DNA of 64,000 bases, from the NCBI GenBank assembly GCA_019873625.1, contig JAIOAW010000008.1, positions 25,863-89,862 on the forward strand, written 5' to 3'. Positions 1 to 7,498 of the stretch are shown here, piece by piece (position 1 is the stretch's first letter; every line of letters begins with the position of its first letter). The position numbers and the translations under genes were made by a program. Below the pieces are notes generated by a model. That model ran no database searches, was not told the origin of the DNA, and worked only from the letters and a program-made list of their open reading frames with translations. The stretch is from Chloroflexota bacterium (GTDB lineage Bacteria > Chloroflexota > Anaerolineae > UBA1429).

Positions 1-1370
1 TGGCACATCTCGGAGAGGACCTCCCGATAGCGCGGGTCGTGGGCGAGGTTGCGCATACAGTGAGGGTCTTCGGCGAGGTTGTAGAGTTCGTCCCAATCGA
101 ACCCGTTATAGACGTACTTCCAGGTGTGCGTGCGCACAAAGCGCTGGGTGTAATAGAGTTCCACGCCGTTGAATTGGCTATAGAGCGCGTCGGGCCAATC
201 GGCCGGGGTCTCGTCTCGCAAAAAGGGCACTAGGCTGCGCCCGCTCGTGCGGGGCATCTCGGCGCCGGCGAGCGCGGCCAAGGTTGGGGCAAAGTCGGCG
301 TGGTTCACAAAGGCGTCTACCGTGCGGCCGGGGTTTTTAATGCCGGCGGGCCAGCGCATCACACAGGGGATGTGGTAACACTCATCGAAGGCGGCCACGC
401 CCTTGGCAAACAGGCCGTGCGCCCCGGCATAGTCGCCGTGGTCGGAGGTAAAGATTACGAGCGTGTTCTCGGCCTGGCCCGTTTTCTCTAGGGCCTCCAG
501 CACCAGGCCCAGGAGGTCGTCCTGCATCGTGCAGTAGCCCCAATAATGGGCGATAGCCTCGCGATATTCGTCCTCGCTCATCTGCCCCCAAACCTGCTCA
601 CGCTGACGCTGGTAGATGCGCGGCTTATCGGCCAAGGTATCCCAAAAACTCGGCGGGAGGGGCACATCGGCTGGATCATACATCTTGGCGTAATATGCGG
701 GGATGATGTAGGGGTCATGGGGGCCATTCGGGCCAATGTAAAGGCACCAGGGCTTATCCCCTTCGGCCAGGTCTCGCAGGGCGCGCAGGCCCGCCTGGAC
801 GATGCGCCAATCGCCGCTCTCAAAGGGGGCCGCTTCGGGTGTGGTGGGCCGCGTGCCGTAGGTGCGGTAGCGCCCCCACCCTGGGCGGATGATCTCTCCC
901 CGGCCGCGCGGCGCCGTATCCTCCTCCGTGCGGGCGCGCTCCAGCCACTCTTCCCAACGCAGGCCGTGAAAATCGGCCCCGGTGGAGGTGGCCAGGTATT
1001 CTTGCCAGCCGCGATCTTTGGGGGTCTCATCCGCACAGACGTGCCATTTGCCCGCGTAGGCCAATGCATAACCCGCCTCCCTCAAGACCTCGCTAAAAAG
1101 GGTTACGCCGGGTGCAAGCGAGGTATGGATGGCCGCCGGGTTGAGGACGTTGTTGTAGATGCCGTGGCGCGAGGGGTACAATCCGGACATAAAGGTGGCC
1201 CGCGAGGGGCAGCAGTGCGCCGTCGTGGTGTAGGTCTGGCTGAAGCGCAGCCCCTCTCGCGCTAGGCGGTCGGCATTCGGCGTGCGGCAGGGGTGGCCAG
1301 GGGCCACCACGCCGCCCTGCTCCTGGTCATTTTGGAAGATAAGGATGTTCGGGCGATCATCGCGGGGCAT
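1..1370 (-). CDS. Sulfatase (formylglycine-dependent), C-terminus beyond window
   Basis: Type I sulfatase, hydrolysing sulfate esters, probably on sulfated glycans or a small aryl sulfate. The frame is open from the ATG at 1370 to the left edge, giving about 456 residues; the family is usually 450-550 aa, so little is missing. Visible motifs: an N-terminal NILIFQND strand for the metal site; the sulfatase signature HCCPSRATF with the Cys to be converted to formylglycine at residue 53 (C-x-P-S-R); AGKWH further on; and FTSDHGD. The Cys-type signature implies an aerobic FGE or an anaerobic anSME maturase, neither seen here. No signal peptide is visible, so it may act in the cytoplasm on imported substrate. 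It is transcribed away from the sigma-factor gene at 1442; the 71-bp gap holds a 20-bp palindrome. Exact substrate unknown. Confidence 0.9.
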   Translation of the reverse strand, partial: MPRDDRPNILIFQNDQEQGGVVAPGHPCRTPNADRLAREGLRFSQTYTTTAHCCPSRATFMSGLYPSRHGIYNNVLNPAAIHTSLAPGVTLFSEVLREAGYALAYAGKWHVCADETPKDRGWQEYLATSTGADFHGLRWEEWLERARTEEDTAPRGRGEIIRPGWGRYRTYGTRPTTPEAAPFESGDWRIVQAGLRALRDLAEGDKPWCLYIGPNGPHDPYIIPAYYAKMYDPADVPLPPSFWDTLADKPRIYQRQREQVWGQMSEDEYREAIAHYWGYCTMQDDLLGLVLEALEKTGQAENTLVIFTSDHGDYAGAHGLFAKGVAAFDECYHIPCVMRWPAGIKNPGRTVDAFVNHADFAPTLAALAGAEMPRTSGRSLVPFLRDETPADWPDALYSQFNGVELYYTQRFVRTHTWKYVYNGFDWDELYNLAEDPHCMRNLAHDPRYREVLSEMC

Positions 1371-1389
1371 AGGGGGTCTCCTTTTGGGC

Positions 1390-1409
1390 TAAAATGCGAG
1401 CGCATTTTA
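1390..1409. promoter_or_regulatory. 20-bp palindrome between divergent genes
   Basis: TAAAATGCGAGCGCATTTTA has perfect 9-bp arms (1390-1398 and 1401-1409) around AG. It lies in the 71-bp gap between the divergent sulfatase and ECF sigma genes, 20 bp upstream of the sulfatase ATG. It could be a dimeric-repressor operator or a leader hairpin of the sulfatase mRNA. No clear -35/-10 pair was found on either strand. Confidence 0.5.
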
Positions 1410-1441
1410 CGCCGTGACCTGAGGCGTGTCATATTCGTTAT

Positions 1442-1981
1442 ATGAGTAGGCAAGGGCGTCAGCAAGGGGCAGAAATGGCCGGCTCCACCGACCCAGAGCG
1501 GGATGCGCTCTTTGAGCGGCTCTTCCGCGAGTTTCAGGGGGTTATGGTGAACTATCTCTATCGCCTGACGGGAGATGCCGCGCAAGCGGAGGAACTGGCG
1601 CAGGACGTTTTTGTGCGCGCCTACCAGGCCCTGCCGAGGTTGAAAGAGGGATCAAACTATCGCGCCTGGCTCTACCGCATCGCCACGCATACCGCGTATG
1701 ATGCGCTCCGGCGCAAGCGGCTGGTGCACTTTTTGCCCCTTGAGGCACATGATGCCGCCCCTGCCGCCCCAAGCGATGTGCGCGATGCCGTTCAAGAAGC
1801 CCTTCTGCGCTTGCCGCCGGAGTACAGGGTGCCGCTTGTATTGTATAGCGTGCAGGGTTATTCCACGGCGGAAATCGCCGAAATGCTGGGGATTTCGATA
1901 GGCGCCGTCAAGACGCGCCTGTACCGGGCGCGGGAGGCGTTCCGCCGCATCTATCAAGGGGATGAAGGGGATGGTGTGTAA
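1442..1981 (+). CDS. ECF-type sigma-70 factor
   Basis: Extracytoplasmic-function sigma factor of up to 179 aa that would direct RNA polymerase to a stress or envelope regulon. Region 2 is seen around residues 25-70 (FQGVMVNYLYRLTGDAAQ, AQDVFVRAYQAL, then YRAWLYRIATHTAYDALR) and region 4 around 118-168 (LPPEYRVPLVLYSVQGYS, then EIAEMLGISIGAVKTRLYRA). Region 3 is absent, as expected for ECF factors. The ATG at 1442 has a poor ribosome site; the in-frame ATG at 1475 is preceded by AAGGGG and may be the true start (168 aa). The next gene, its anti-sigma factor, starts inside its 3' end (20-bp overlap), so the two are translationally coupled. Confidence 0.92.
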   Translation: MSRQGRQQGAEMAGSTDPERDALFERLFREFQGVMVNYLYRLTGDAAQAEELAQDVFVRAYQALPRLKEGSNYRAWLYRIATHTAYDALRRKRLVHFLPLEAHDAAPAAPSDVRDAVQEALLRLPPEYRVPLVLYSVQGYSTAEIAEMLGISIGAVKTRLYRAREAFRRIYQGDEGDGV

Positions 1982-2975
1982 GAGGTTCCAGCGCGAGTTG
2001 GCGCACTACCGCGAACTGGCCCCCGCGCAGCGTCAGGCGCTCGATGAGCACCTGCGCACCTGCGCCCATTGCCGCCGCGCCCTCGCCGCCTATGCCCGGC
2101 AAGATGCCCTTCTGGGGGGCCTTGCGCCCGTCCAACCCTCTCCCGAGTGGGCGCGGCGGGTGCGAGAGCGCCTCTCTGCCCAAGGGGAGCGGCCCAAGGC
2201 CGCTCACCCGGCCTGGGCCAGGGCTTGGGCCTTGGCCTTGTTAGCCGCCCTCCTCCTTTTTGGCTCGACGCTCGCCGTATCGGCCAACGCCTTGCCGGGC
2301 CAACCCCTCTATGCGCTCAAACGGACGCAGGAGGAACTCCGCCTGCGCCTGCTCGCCGAGGGCACGCCCCGCGCGGAATACGCCCAAACCCTGGCCGAGC
2401 GCCGCCGCGAGGAGGCCAAGCGGCTGATTCAGAAAGGGGGCACGGCGGAACTCGCCTTCGAGGGGCCGGTGGAGGCGATGCAAGGGGCCTGGTGGCGTGT
2501 GGGGGGCGTGGAGGTGCAGGTAATGGGTACGGTTCGCCCCGATCCTCTGCCCGCCCTGGGCGAGCGGGTTTCCCTCCGCGTGCGCATTCAGGGCGGCCAT
2601 GCCGTGGCCCTGGCCGTTTTTCGCGCGGCGCCCTCTCCCACGCCGAATGGCGGGGGGCCTCAGCCCACGCTCACACAAGAAGCGCCTTCCGCCACGGCCC
2701 GCCCCTCGGAGGCCACACCCACGCCGCGCCGCGAAGGGCAAATGCCCTCCCGCGCCTTGCCGCCGGCGCCCTCTATCACGCCTGCGCCAAGCGCCTTGCC
2801 CACTTTTGTGCCGCCTGGCCAACAAAAAAAGGCGCTCCAACCCACGCCCCCTGTGCCTACGCCCACGGCCCCGGCGGGCGAGGGGCAAACTCCCTCCTCG
2901 CCAGGGGGGAAAGGCCCAACAGAGAGCAAAAGGCCGACCGAAGCGCCCGGTGGGGCGCCGCGCGGCCGGCCGTAA
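1962..2975 (+). CDS. Anti-sigma factor, zf-HC2 type, with long Pro/Thr-rich tail
   Basis: Membrane anti-sigma factor paired with the overlapping ECF sigma gene. The N-terminus holds a zinc anti-sigma motif (Cys6, then HLRTCAHC = H30-x3-C34-x2-C37) expected to clamp the sigma factor in the cytoplasm. One membrane span lies near residues 87-110 (ALALLAALLLFGSTLAV). Next comes NALPGQPLYALKRTQEEL, as in DUF5667 proteins, then a small beta region (about 155-210, EAMQGAWWRVGGVEVQVMG) that looks DUF5666-like. From about residue 215 the chain is Pro/Thr/Ala-rich with many TPTP-like steps, probably an extracellular stalk. Two ATGs (1962, 1971) are possible starts. Domain names are recalled from family knowledge; the tail function is unknown. 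Confidence 0.85.
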   Translation: MKGMVCKRFQRELAHYRELAPAQRQALDEHLRTCAHCRRALAAYARQDALLGGLAPVQPSPEWARRVRERLSAQGERPKAAHPAWARAWALALLAALLLFGSTLAVSANALPGQPLYALKRTQEELRLRLLAEGTPRAEYAQTLAERRREEAKRLIQKGGTAELAFEGPVEAMQGAWWRVGGVEVQVMGTVRPDPLPALGERVSLRVRIQGGHAVALAVFRAAPSPTPNGGGPQPTLTQEAPSATARPSEATPTPRREGQMPSRALPPAPSITPAPSALPTFVPPGQQKKALQPTPPVPTPTAPAGEGQTPSSPGGKGPTESKRPTEAPGGAPRGRP

Positions 2976-2983
2976 AATAAAAA

Positions 2984-3008
2984 GGGCCAGAAGCGATCCT
3001 TCTGGCCC
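2984..3008 (-). terminator. Intrinsic terminator of the activase gene
   Basis: A perfect 10-bp stem (GGGCCAGAAG, 2984-2993, with 2999-3008) around a 5-nt loop. Read on the minus strand it is followed by TTTTTATTTTA, so it ends minus-strand transcription from the gene at 3033-3995. It also lies 9 bp past the anti-sigma stop and may stop plus-strand transcripts weakly. Confidence 0.85.
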
Positions 3009-3032
3009 TCGGTTTGCCGAAATGTGACCGCA

Positions 3033-3995
3033 TTACCCGTGGCGTGCGCGGATGCCGTACTCTGCTGCCACACGCGTCAGTTCATCCATCGTGGCCTTGG
3101 AGGGCGGCTTGAGGGTCCGCGCGCGGTATTCCATATCCAGCCCGTCATATTTGCTCGTGGCCATCGGGTGGAAGGGCAACAGTTCGTAATAGACGAGGTT
3201 GGGCAATTGGGCCACAAAGGCGGCGATGGCCGCCACCTCCTCGGGCGTATCGTTCACGCCGGGGATGATCGGCGTGCGCACGATGAGGGGAATGGGCTGT
3301 TCGCCCAAGCGCTTGGCATTTTCCAAGATGCGCTCGTTCGGCACGCCAGTGCACTCGCGATGTTTGGCCGAATCCATCAATTTGATATCCATCATCACGA
3401 GGTCCGTCACCGGCAAGATCGAGGCGATCCTTTCCCACGGAAAGTTCGCCGCCGTCTCGATGGCGGTGTGGATGCCCTCTTCACGGCAGACGGCCAAAAT
3501 GCCATAGGTGAAATCGCGCTGGAGGAGCGGCTCTCCGCCGGAGAGGGTTACGCCGCCTTTGGAGGTCTCATAAAAGGCGCGGTCTCGCAGCACCTCTTCG
3601 ACCACTTGATCCACCGTCTTGACCTCGCCGACGATTTGCAGGGTCTGGGCGTAGCACGTCTCGGCGCAGGCGCCGCAGGCGATGCACTTTTCGCGCAGGA
3701 ATTTGCGCTGGCCATCTACAATGACGTGCGCCCCTTGGGCGCAGCGCTTGAAGCACTCCCCACAGCCGATGCAGCGGCTCGCAAAGATCTGCAATTCGGG
3801 CTGGGGCCGCAGGGTCTCGGGGTTGTGGCACCAAAAACAGCGCAGGTTGCACCCCTTGAGAAAAACGGTGGTGCGGATGCCCGGCCCATCGTGAATGGAA
3901 AACCGTTGGATATTCGTAATCGTCCCCGTTACGGTGCCCCACTGGGCGCGCGCGCTGACCTTCTCTTGTTGTAAAACCTTGTCCGATGGCTCCAT
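3033..3995 (-). CDS. Glycyl-radical enzyme activating protein (radical SAM)
   Basis: Radical-SAM activase of 320 aa that puts the glycyl radical on a partner enzyme, most likely the glycyl-radical dehydratase at 16457-18820, the only such enzyme in the window. The radical-SAM cluster Cys are C49, C53 and C56 (CNLRCFWC), preceded by SIHDGPGIRT as in PFL-activating enzymes. A two-cluster ferredoxin insert follows (CIGCGECFKRC, C75-C85; CIACGACAETC, C104-C114), typical of activases for dehydratase-type glycyl-radical enzymes rather than PflA itself, which lacks it. GAGGG precedes the ATG. It has its own promoter with a LacI-type operator and its own terminator, so it is a single-gene unit about 12.5 kb from the presumed partner. 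These genes are usually adjacent. Confidence 0.9.
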   Translation of the reverse strand: MEPSDKVLQQEKVSARAQWGTVTGTITNIQRFSIHDGPGIRTTVFLKGCNLRCFWCHNPETLRPQPELQIFASRCIGCGECFKRCAQGAHVIVDGQRKFLREKCIACGACAETCYAQTLQIVGEVKTVDQVVEEVLRDRAFYETSKGGVTLSGGEPLLQRDFTYGILAVCREEGIHTAIETAANFPWERIASILPVTDLVMMDIKLMDSAKHRECTGVPNERILENAKRLGEQPIPLIVRTPIIPGVNDTPEEVAAIAAFVAQLPNLVYYELLPFHPMATSKYDGLDMEYRARTLKPPSKATMDELTRVAAEYGIRARHG

Positions 3996-4040
3996 CTCTA
4001 TTCCCTCATTTTGAACACTGCTGGGGTGCCGTTCCTTCTA

Positions 4041-4054
4041 TGTGAACGTTCACA
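4041..4054. promoter_or_regulatory. LacI-family-type operator, perfect 14-bp palindrome
   Basis: TGTGAACGTTCACA is a perfect palindrome with the central CG typical of LacI/GalR-family operators. It begins at the last base of the -10 hexamer of the activase promoter and covers the expected start site, an ideal repressor position. No lacI-family gene is present in the window. Confidence 0.75.
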
Positions 4055-4082
4055 TCATACACCCGTTAGGATGGGAGGTCAA
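4054..4082 (-). promoter_or_regulatory. Sigma-70-type promoter of the activase gene
   Basis: On the minus strand TTGACC (4077-4082), 17-bp spacer, TATGAT (4054-4059), reading toward the activase ATG at 3995. The LacI-type palindrome directly follows the -10 box. Confidence 0.75.
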
Positions 4083-4111
4083 ATCGCGCCCGCGGCCTCC
4101 CTTGGGCCTTC

Positions 4112-4993
4112 TCAGGCGCCCTGATCATCCCCCACCAGGCGGTCATACAGGGCCTGCAAATCCTCTTCGGAGTAAAAGTGGATGACCAACTTGCCCCCTC
4201 TTCGGCTGCGGAAGAGATCCACCTTGGTGCCCAACGCCTCGCGGAAGCGGCGCTCGAGATCCTCCGTCTCCGGCGCACGGGTACGCGCCGGCGCGCCCGT
4301 GCCGCTCGCAGCGGTGAGCCGCCGCACGAACTCTTCCGTCTGGCGGACGGAAAGGCCCCTTTTGAGCACGGCGCGGAAGGCGAGGATTTGTTCCTCCTCC
4401 GTTTCGGCCATCAGAAGGGCGCGCGCGTGCCCCTCGGTGATGCGCCCCGCCGAGATGGCCTGGCGGATCTCCTCCGGCAGTTTCAGAAGGCGCATCGTGT
4501 TCGTCACGCTCACGCGGCTGCGCCCCACGCGCTCGGCGATTTGCTCCTGGGTCATCCCAAACTCTTCGGCCAGTTGCAGATAGGCATTCGCCTCTTCCAA
4601 GGGGTTCAGGTCGGCCCGCTGGATGTTCTCAATGAGGGCCAATTCCAACATCTCGCGCGGCGAGGCCTCTTTGACGATGACATCCACGTGTTGAAGGCCG
4701 GCCAGGCGCGCCGCGCGCCAGCGCCGCTCGCCGGTGATGAGTTGGTAGCGCGGGGGTTGGGCGGGATCCTCTTGCCCGGAGATTTGCTGGACGATGAGCG
4801 GCTGGATCAAGCCCACCTCGCGGATGGAGGCGGCGAGTTCTTGCAGGGCCTCCGCATCGAACGAACTTCGCGGCTGGCGAGGGTTGGGCACGATGGCATC
4901 AATATGCACTTTGCGCAGGCCCTGCGGAGGCGCGCTGGAGGGGATGAGCGCCTCCAGCCCCCGGCCAAGGCCCTTCTTGCTACTGGGTGCCAT
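4112..4993 (-). CDS. parB: ParB/Spo0J chromosome-partitioning protein
   Basis: DNA-binding CTPase clamp that loads at parS and works with ParA in chromosome segregation. From the ATG at 4993 it is 293 aa. The N-terminus MAPSSKKGLGRGLEALI is the ParA-interacting peptide; the ParB/Srx domain follows (NPRQPRSSFDAEALQELA, GERRWRAARLAG); then the HTH (EQIAERVGRSRVSVTNTMRL) and a C-terminal dimer domain. An in-frame GTG at 5002 is less likely, because GGAGGTG (which contains that GTG) sits 6 bp before the ATG. It lies 47 bp downstream of parA, probably in the same operon. No parS-like TGTTTCACGTGAAACA was noticed in the window. Confidence 0.96.
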   Translation of the reverse strand: MAPSSKKGLGRGLEALIPSSAPPQGLRKVHIDAIVPNPRQPRSSFDAEALQELAASIREVGLIQPLIVQQISGQEDPAQPPRYQLITGERRWRAARLAGLQHVDVIVKEASPREMLELALIENIQRADLNPLEEANAYLQLAEEFGMTQEQIAERVGRSRVSVTNTMRLLKLPEEIRQAISAGRITEGHARALLMAETEEEQILAFRAVLKRGLSVRQTEEFVRRLTAASGTGAPARTRAPETEDLERRFREALGTKVDLFRSRRGGKLVIHFYSEEDLQALYDRLVGDDQGA

Positions 4994-5040
4994 AGGAATC
5001 ACCTCCGCTCATATGCGCGGCGGGGACGCGCTCACCCCGC

Positions 5041-5814
5041 CTAGCGATCGGCCCATTCGGTGCTCAGGAACTCTTCGCACAGGGCGGCATAGGCCTGCCC
5101 TCCGCTCGACTCGGGCGCGAAGGTCAAGAGCGGCTCGCCAAAACTCGGCGCCTCGCTCACCTTGACGCTGCGGGGGATGACCACTCGAAACGCCGTGGAG
5201 GGGAAATGTTGGCGGATCTCCTCCACCACCTGCCGCGAGAGGTTTGTGCGCGCATCGAACATCGTCAAGACGAGGCCGCGGATGAACAAATCTGGGTTCA
5301 GGTTCTGGCGCACGAGTTCCACGGTGCGCAAGAGTTGCGTTAGCCCCTCCAAAGGGAGGTATTCGCATTGGATGGGGATGAGCACGCCATCCGCCGCCGT
5401 GAGCGCGTTGACCGTCAACAACCCGAGGCTGGGCGGCGTATCAATGAGCACAAAGTCATAACGCGCACGGATGGGGTCCAAGGCACGCCGCAGGCGGAAC
5501 TCGCGGCCGGCCATTTCGACGAGTTCGATCTCGGCGCCGGCCAGCGGAGGCGCCGAGGGGAGCAGGTCCAGCCCTTTGCAGTTCGTTAGGGTGATGAGGC
5601 TAGCGGCTGGCTCGGCGCCGACGAGCATATCATAGATGGAGCGCTTGAGGGCATATTTGTTGATGCCGAGGCTGCTCGTGGCGTTCGCCTGAGGGTCCGC
5701 ATCCACCAAGAGGACGCGCTTGCCCGCATAGGCCAGAAAAGCGCCGAGGTTGACGGCCGTGGTCGTTTTGCCCACGCCACCCTTTTGGTTGGCTAACGCA
5801 TAGATGCGGCCCAT
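5041..5814 (-). CDS. parA: ParA/Soj chromosome-partitioning ATPase
   Basis: Deviant-Walker ATPase of 257 aa that drives segregation with ParB. The P-loop KGGVGKTTTAVNLG is at residues 11-24 with the signature first Lys at 11; VLLVDADPQANATSSLG (Walker A') and FVLIDTPPSLGLLTVNAL (Walker B) follow. The open frame extends well upstream, but homology begins at the ATG at 5814, which is preceded by GAGGGGGA. Immediately upstream (26 bp) is a PfkB-family kinase, an unusual neighbour, and downstream is parB. Confidence 0.96.
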   Translation of the reverse strand: MGRIYALANQKGGVGKTTTAVNLGAFLAYAGKRVLLVDADPQANATSSLGINKYALKRSIYDMLVGAEPAASLITLTNCKGLDLLPSAPPLAGAEIELVEMAGREFRLRRALDPIRARYDFVLIDTPPSLGLLTVNALTAADGVLIPIQCEYLPLEGLTQLLRTVELVRQNLNPDLFIRGLVLTMFDARTNLSRQVVEEIRQHFPSTAFRVVIPRSVKVSEAPSFGEPLLTFAPESSGGQAYAALCEEFLSTEWADR

Positions 5815-5840
5815 TTCCCCCTCGACCGTGCCCGATCCGC

Positions 5841-6707
5841 TTATGTTCTGAGGCGCCCATACCGCAGGCGATATTCCACTTGCTCGCGGGTGGGGAGGTT
5901 GGAGGCGCCCACACCTTCTACGCAGAACGAGGCGACGCAGTTGGCAAAACGGGCCGCTTCGAGGGCATCGCCCGTCTCGTAATAGCGGATGAAAAAGGCC
6001 GCCGCAAAGGTATCGCCTGCGCCGGTGGGGTCCACCTCGGTTACCTCGTAGGCCGGCACGTGGGTCGGCTCCCCCCGCTGGTATACGATAGCCCCGTTCG
6101 CACCGATCGTCAATACCAAAAGGCGGGCCTTGCGCACATAACGCGCCAACTGGTCCTGGTCGCCGCCCACATCGGGCAAACTGAGCACCACGACGTCGGC
6201 CCGTTCGAGCATACGGTCGGCGCAGGCCCAAACCGTGGGCGAGACCAGCCCATCGGCATCCCAACGGCGCAAAAACCCCTGCGGGGTGATGCCCAAAAGG
6301 GAATGGGGGAAGGCGTCCACGAGGTCCTCGGCCACTTCTTGGCAGACGGGCCCAATATGGACGATGGCCGCCCGTTCCCAGCCCGGCAGAAGGTCGGCGG
6401 CCGTCAAAACCTCAGCGAGGGCGCGGATGTACTGCTTGCGGTGGCTGCCTGTGTAAATATTCTCAAAAATCGTCGTTTGCAGCGCGGGGCGCTGATGCAC
6501 GGCGATCGAAGGCTCCTCGGCAAAAGGGGCAATGTGGCCGTTCGTGCTGGTGAGCACGCCCACCCTCAGCCCCAACCGGGCGGCGGTCAAGGCCGAATAG
6601 GCAGCCGTGCCCCCCAGCCGAAAGGAACGGTCGGGCTGGAGGTCCTGGGTGATGTGCCCGATGACAAGGTACTGTGGCGGCGCGTTTCGCGCGGGCTGTT
6701 CGCTCAT
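5841..6707 (-). CDS. PfkB-family carbohydrate/nucleoside kinase
   Basis: Ribokinase-fold kinase of 288 aa. The N-terminus YLVIGHITQDLQ and GGTAAYSALTAARLG match the PfkB substrate-binding region; the C-terminal PfkB signature VDPTGAGDTFAAAFF holds the anion hole and catalytic Asp. The substrate (sugar, nucleoside or inositol) cannot be told from sequence. Its start overlaps the jag stop by 4 bp (ATGA) and it ends 26 bp before parA, so it is cotranscribed inside the origin-type cluster. Such an insertion between jag and parA is not the usual gene order. Confidence 0.88.
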   Translation of the reverse strand: MSEQPARNAPPQYLVIGHITQDLQPDRSFRLGGTAAYSALTAARLGLRVGVLTSTNGHIAPFAEEPSIAVHQRPALQTTIFENIYTGSHRKQYIRALAEVLTAADLLPGWERAAIVHIGPVCQEVAEDLVDAFPHSLLGITPQGFLRRWDADGLVSPTVWACADRMLERADVVVLSLPDVGGDQDQLARYVRKARLLVLTIGANGAIVYQRGEPTHVPAYEVTEVDPTGAGDTFAAAFFIRYYETGDALEAARFANCVASFCVEGVGASNLPTREQVEYRLRYGRLRT

Positions 6708-7498
6708 GCGGATTTGGGGATGATCTGCACTTTGCGGTTTTCGCCCTCGCCGGTGCTTTCGGTGTACACGTCGGGGTCATCGCGCAGGGCCAAGTGCACG
6801 ATGCGCCGTTCGTGGGCCGGCATCGGCTCGAGCACGACCATCTGTTTGGTTTGGCGCACCTGGTCTGCCATCCGCCGCGCGAGCGCCTGCAAAGCCTGCA
6901 CGCGCTTGGCCTTGTACCCTTCGACGTCCACCACGATGTTGGGCCATACGCCCAGCCGCCGGCTGAGGATGAGCCGCACGATGAACTGAAAGTTGCGCAA
7001 GGTCTCACCGCGGCGGCCGATGAGCATCCCCAAGTCATCGCCGATGATGTTTAGGCACAGAGGGCTAACCTCGTTCGACAGGGAGTCCACCTTGCCGCCG
7101 GGGGCCACCACTTCCACGGCGGCATAAAGGCCCATCTTATCCAATAGGGTAGAGATGACCTCTGTGGCCGTCTCTTCAAGTTCGGGGGGATTATGGGTCA
7201 CGGCCTTTTGGGCGAGGCCGGGGATCTCTTCTGCCTCTTCCTCTTCTTCCATAGCCAGGGCAGAAAGGGCTGCCCCCGTTGGGGGAGAGGCGGGTTCCGC
7301 CGGGCTTGGCTGCCACATCACGCGCACGGTGACCTCGCCACGGCGCACCAACCCCAAGATGGTGCGCGTCGTATCCCGAACGACCTCATACTCCAAGGCC
7401 TCGGTGGGGAGGCCCAACTCCTGCGAGGCCTGTTTGAGGGCCTCTTCGAGCGTCTTTGCGGTGAATTCAGCGCTTTGCTTTGCGAGCCTTTTTTCCAT
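6704..7498 (-). CDS. jag: Jag/KhpB RNA-binding protein (Jag-N, KH, R3H)
   Basis: SpoIIIJ-associated RNA-binding protein of 264 aa. Domains: Jag-N at 1-60 (TLEEALKQASQELGLPTEAL); an acidic, Pro-rich linker; a KH domain at about 125-190 with the GxxG loop in LIGRRGETLRNFQFIV; and an R3H domain at about 195-250 (MPAHERRIVHLALRDD). It follows yidC, as is classical, with a 32-bp overlap, and shares a 4-bp stop/start overlap with the kinase downstream. Homologues act with KhpA in small-RNA and cell-wall regulation; that role here is inferred. Confidence 0.93.
   Translation of the reverse strand: MEKRLAKQSAEFTAKTLEEALKQASQELGLPTEALEYEVVRDTTRTILGLVRRGEVTVRVMWQPSPAEPASPPTGAALSALAMEEEEEAEEIPGLAQKAVTHNPPELEETATEVISTLLDKMGLYAAVEVVAPGGKVDSLSNEVSPLCLNIIGDDLGMLIGRRGETLRNFQFIVRLILSRRLGVWPNIVVDVEGYKAKRVQALQALARRMADQVRQTKQMVVLEPMPAHERRIVHLALRDDPDVYTESTGEGENRKVQIIPKSA

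Noticed and set aside
4041..4054. TGTGAACGTTCACA as a LexA box
   Set aside because: GAAC and GTTC are directly joined without the four-base gap required for Gram-positive LexA; the central CG palindrome fits LacI-family operators.
4178..5044. Long plus-strand open frame over parB, and similar long frames over many genes (for example minus 16826-18781, plus 45726-47486, minus 15238-16542)
   Set aside because: They are antisense shadows of well-supported genes in GC-rich DNA: no recognisable domains, no ribosome sites, and Arg/Pro/Ala/His-rich composition.
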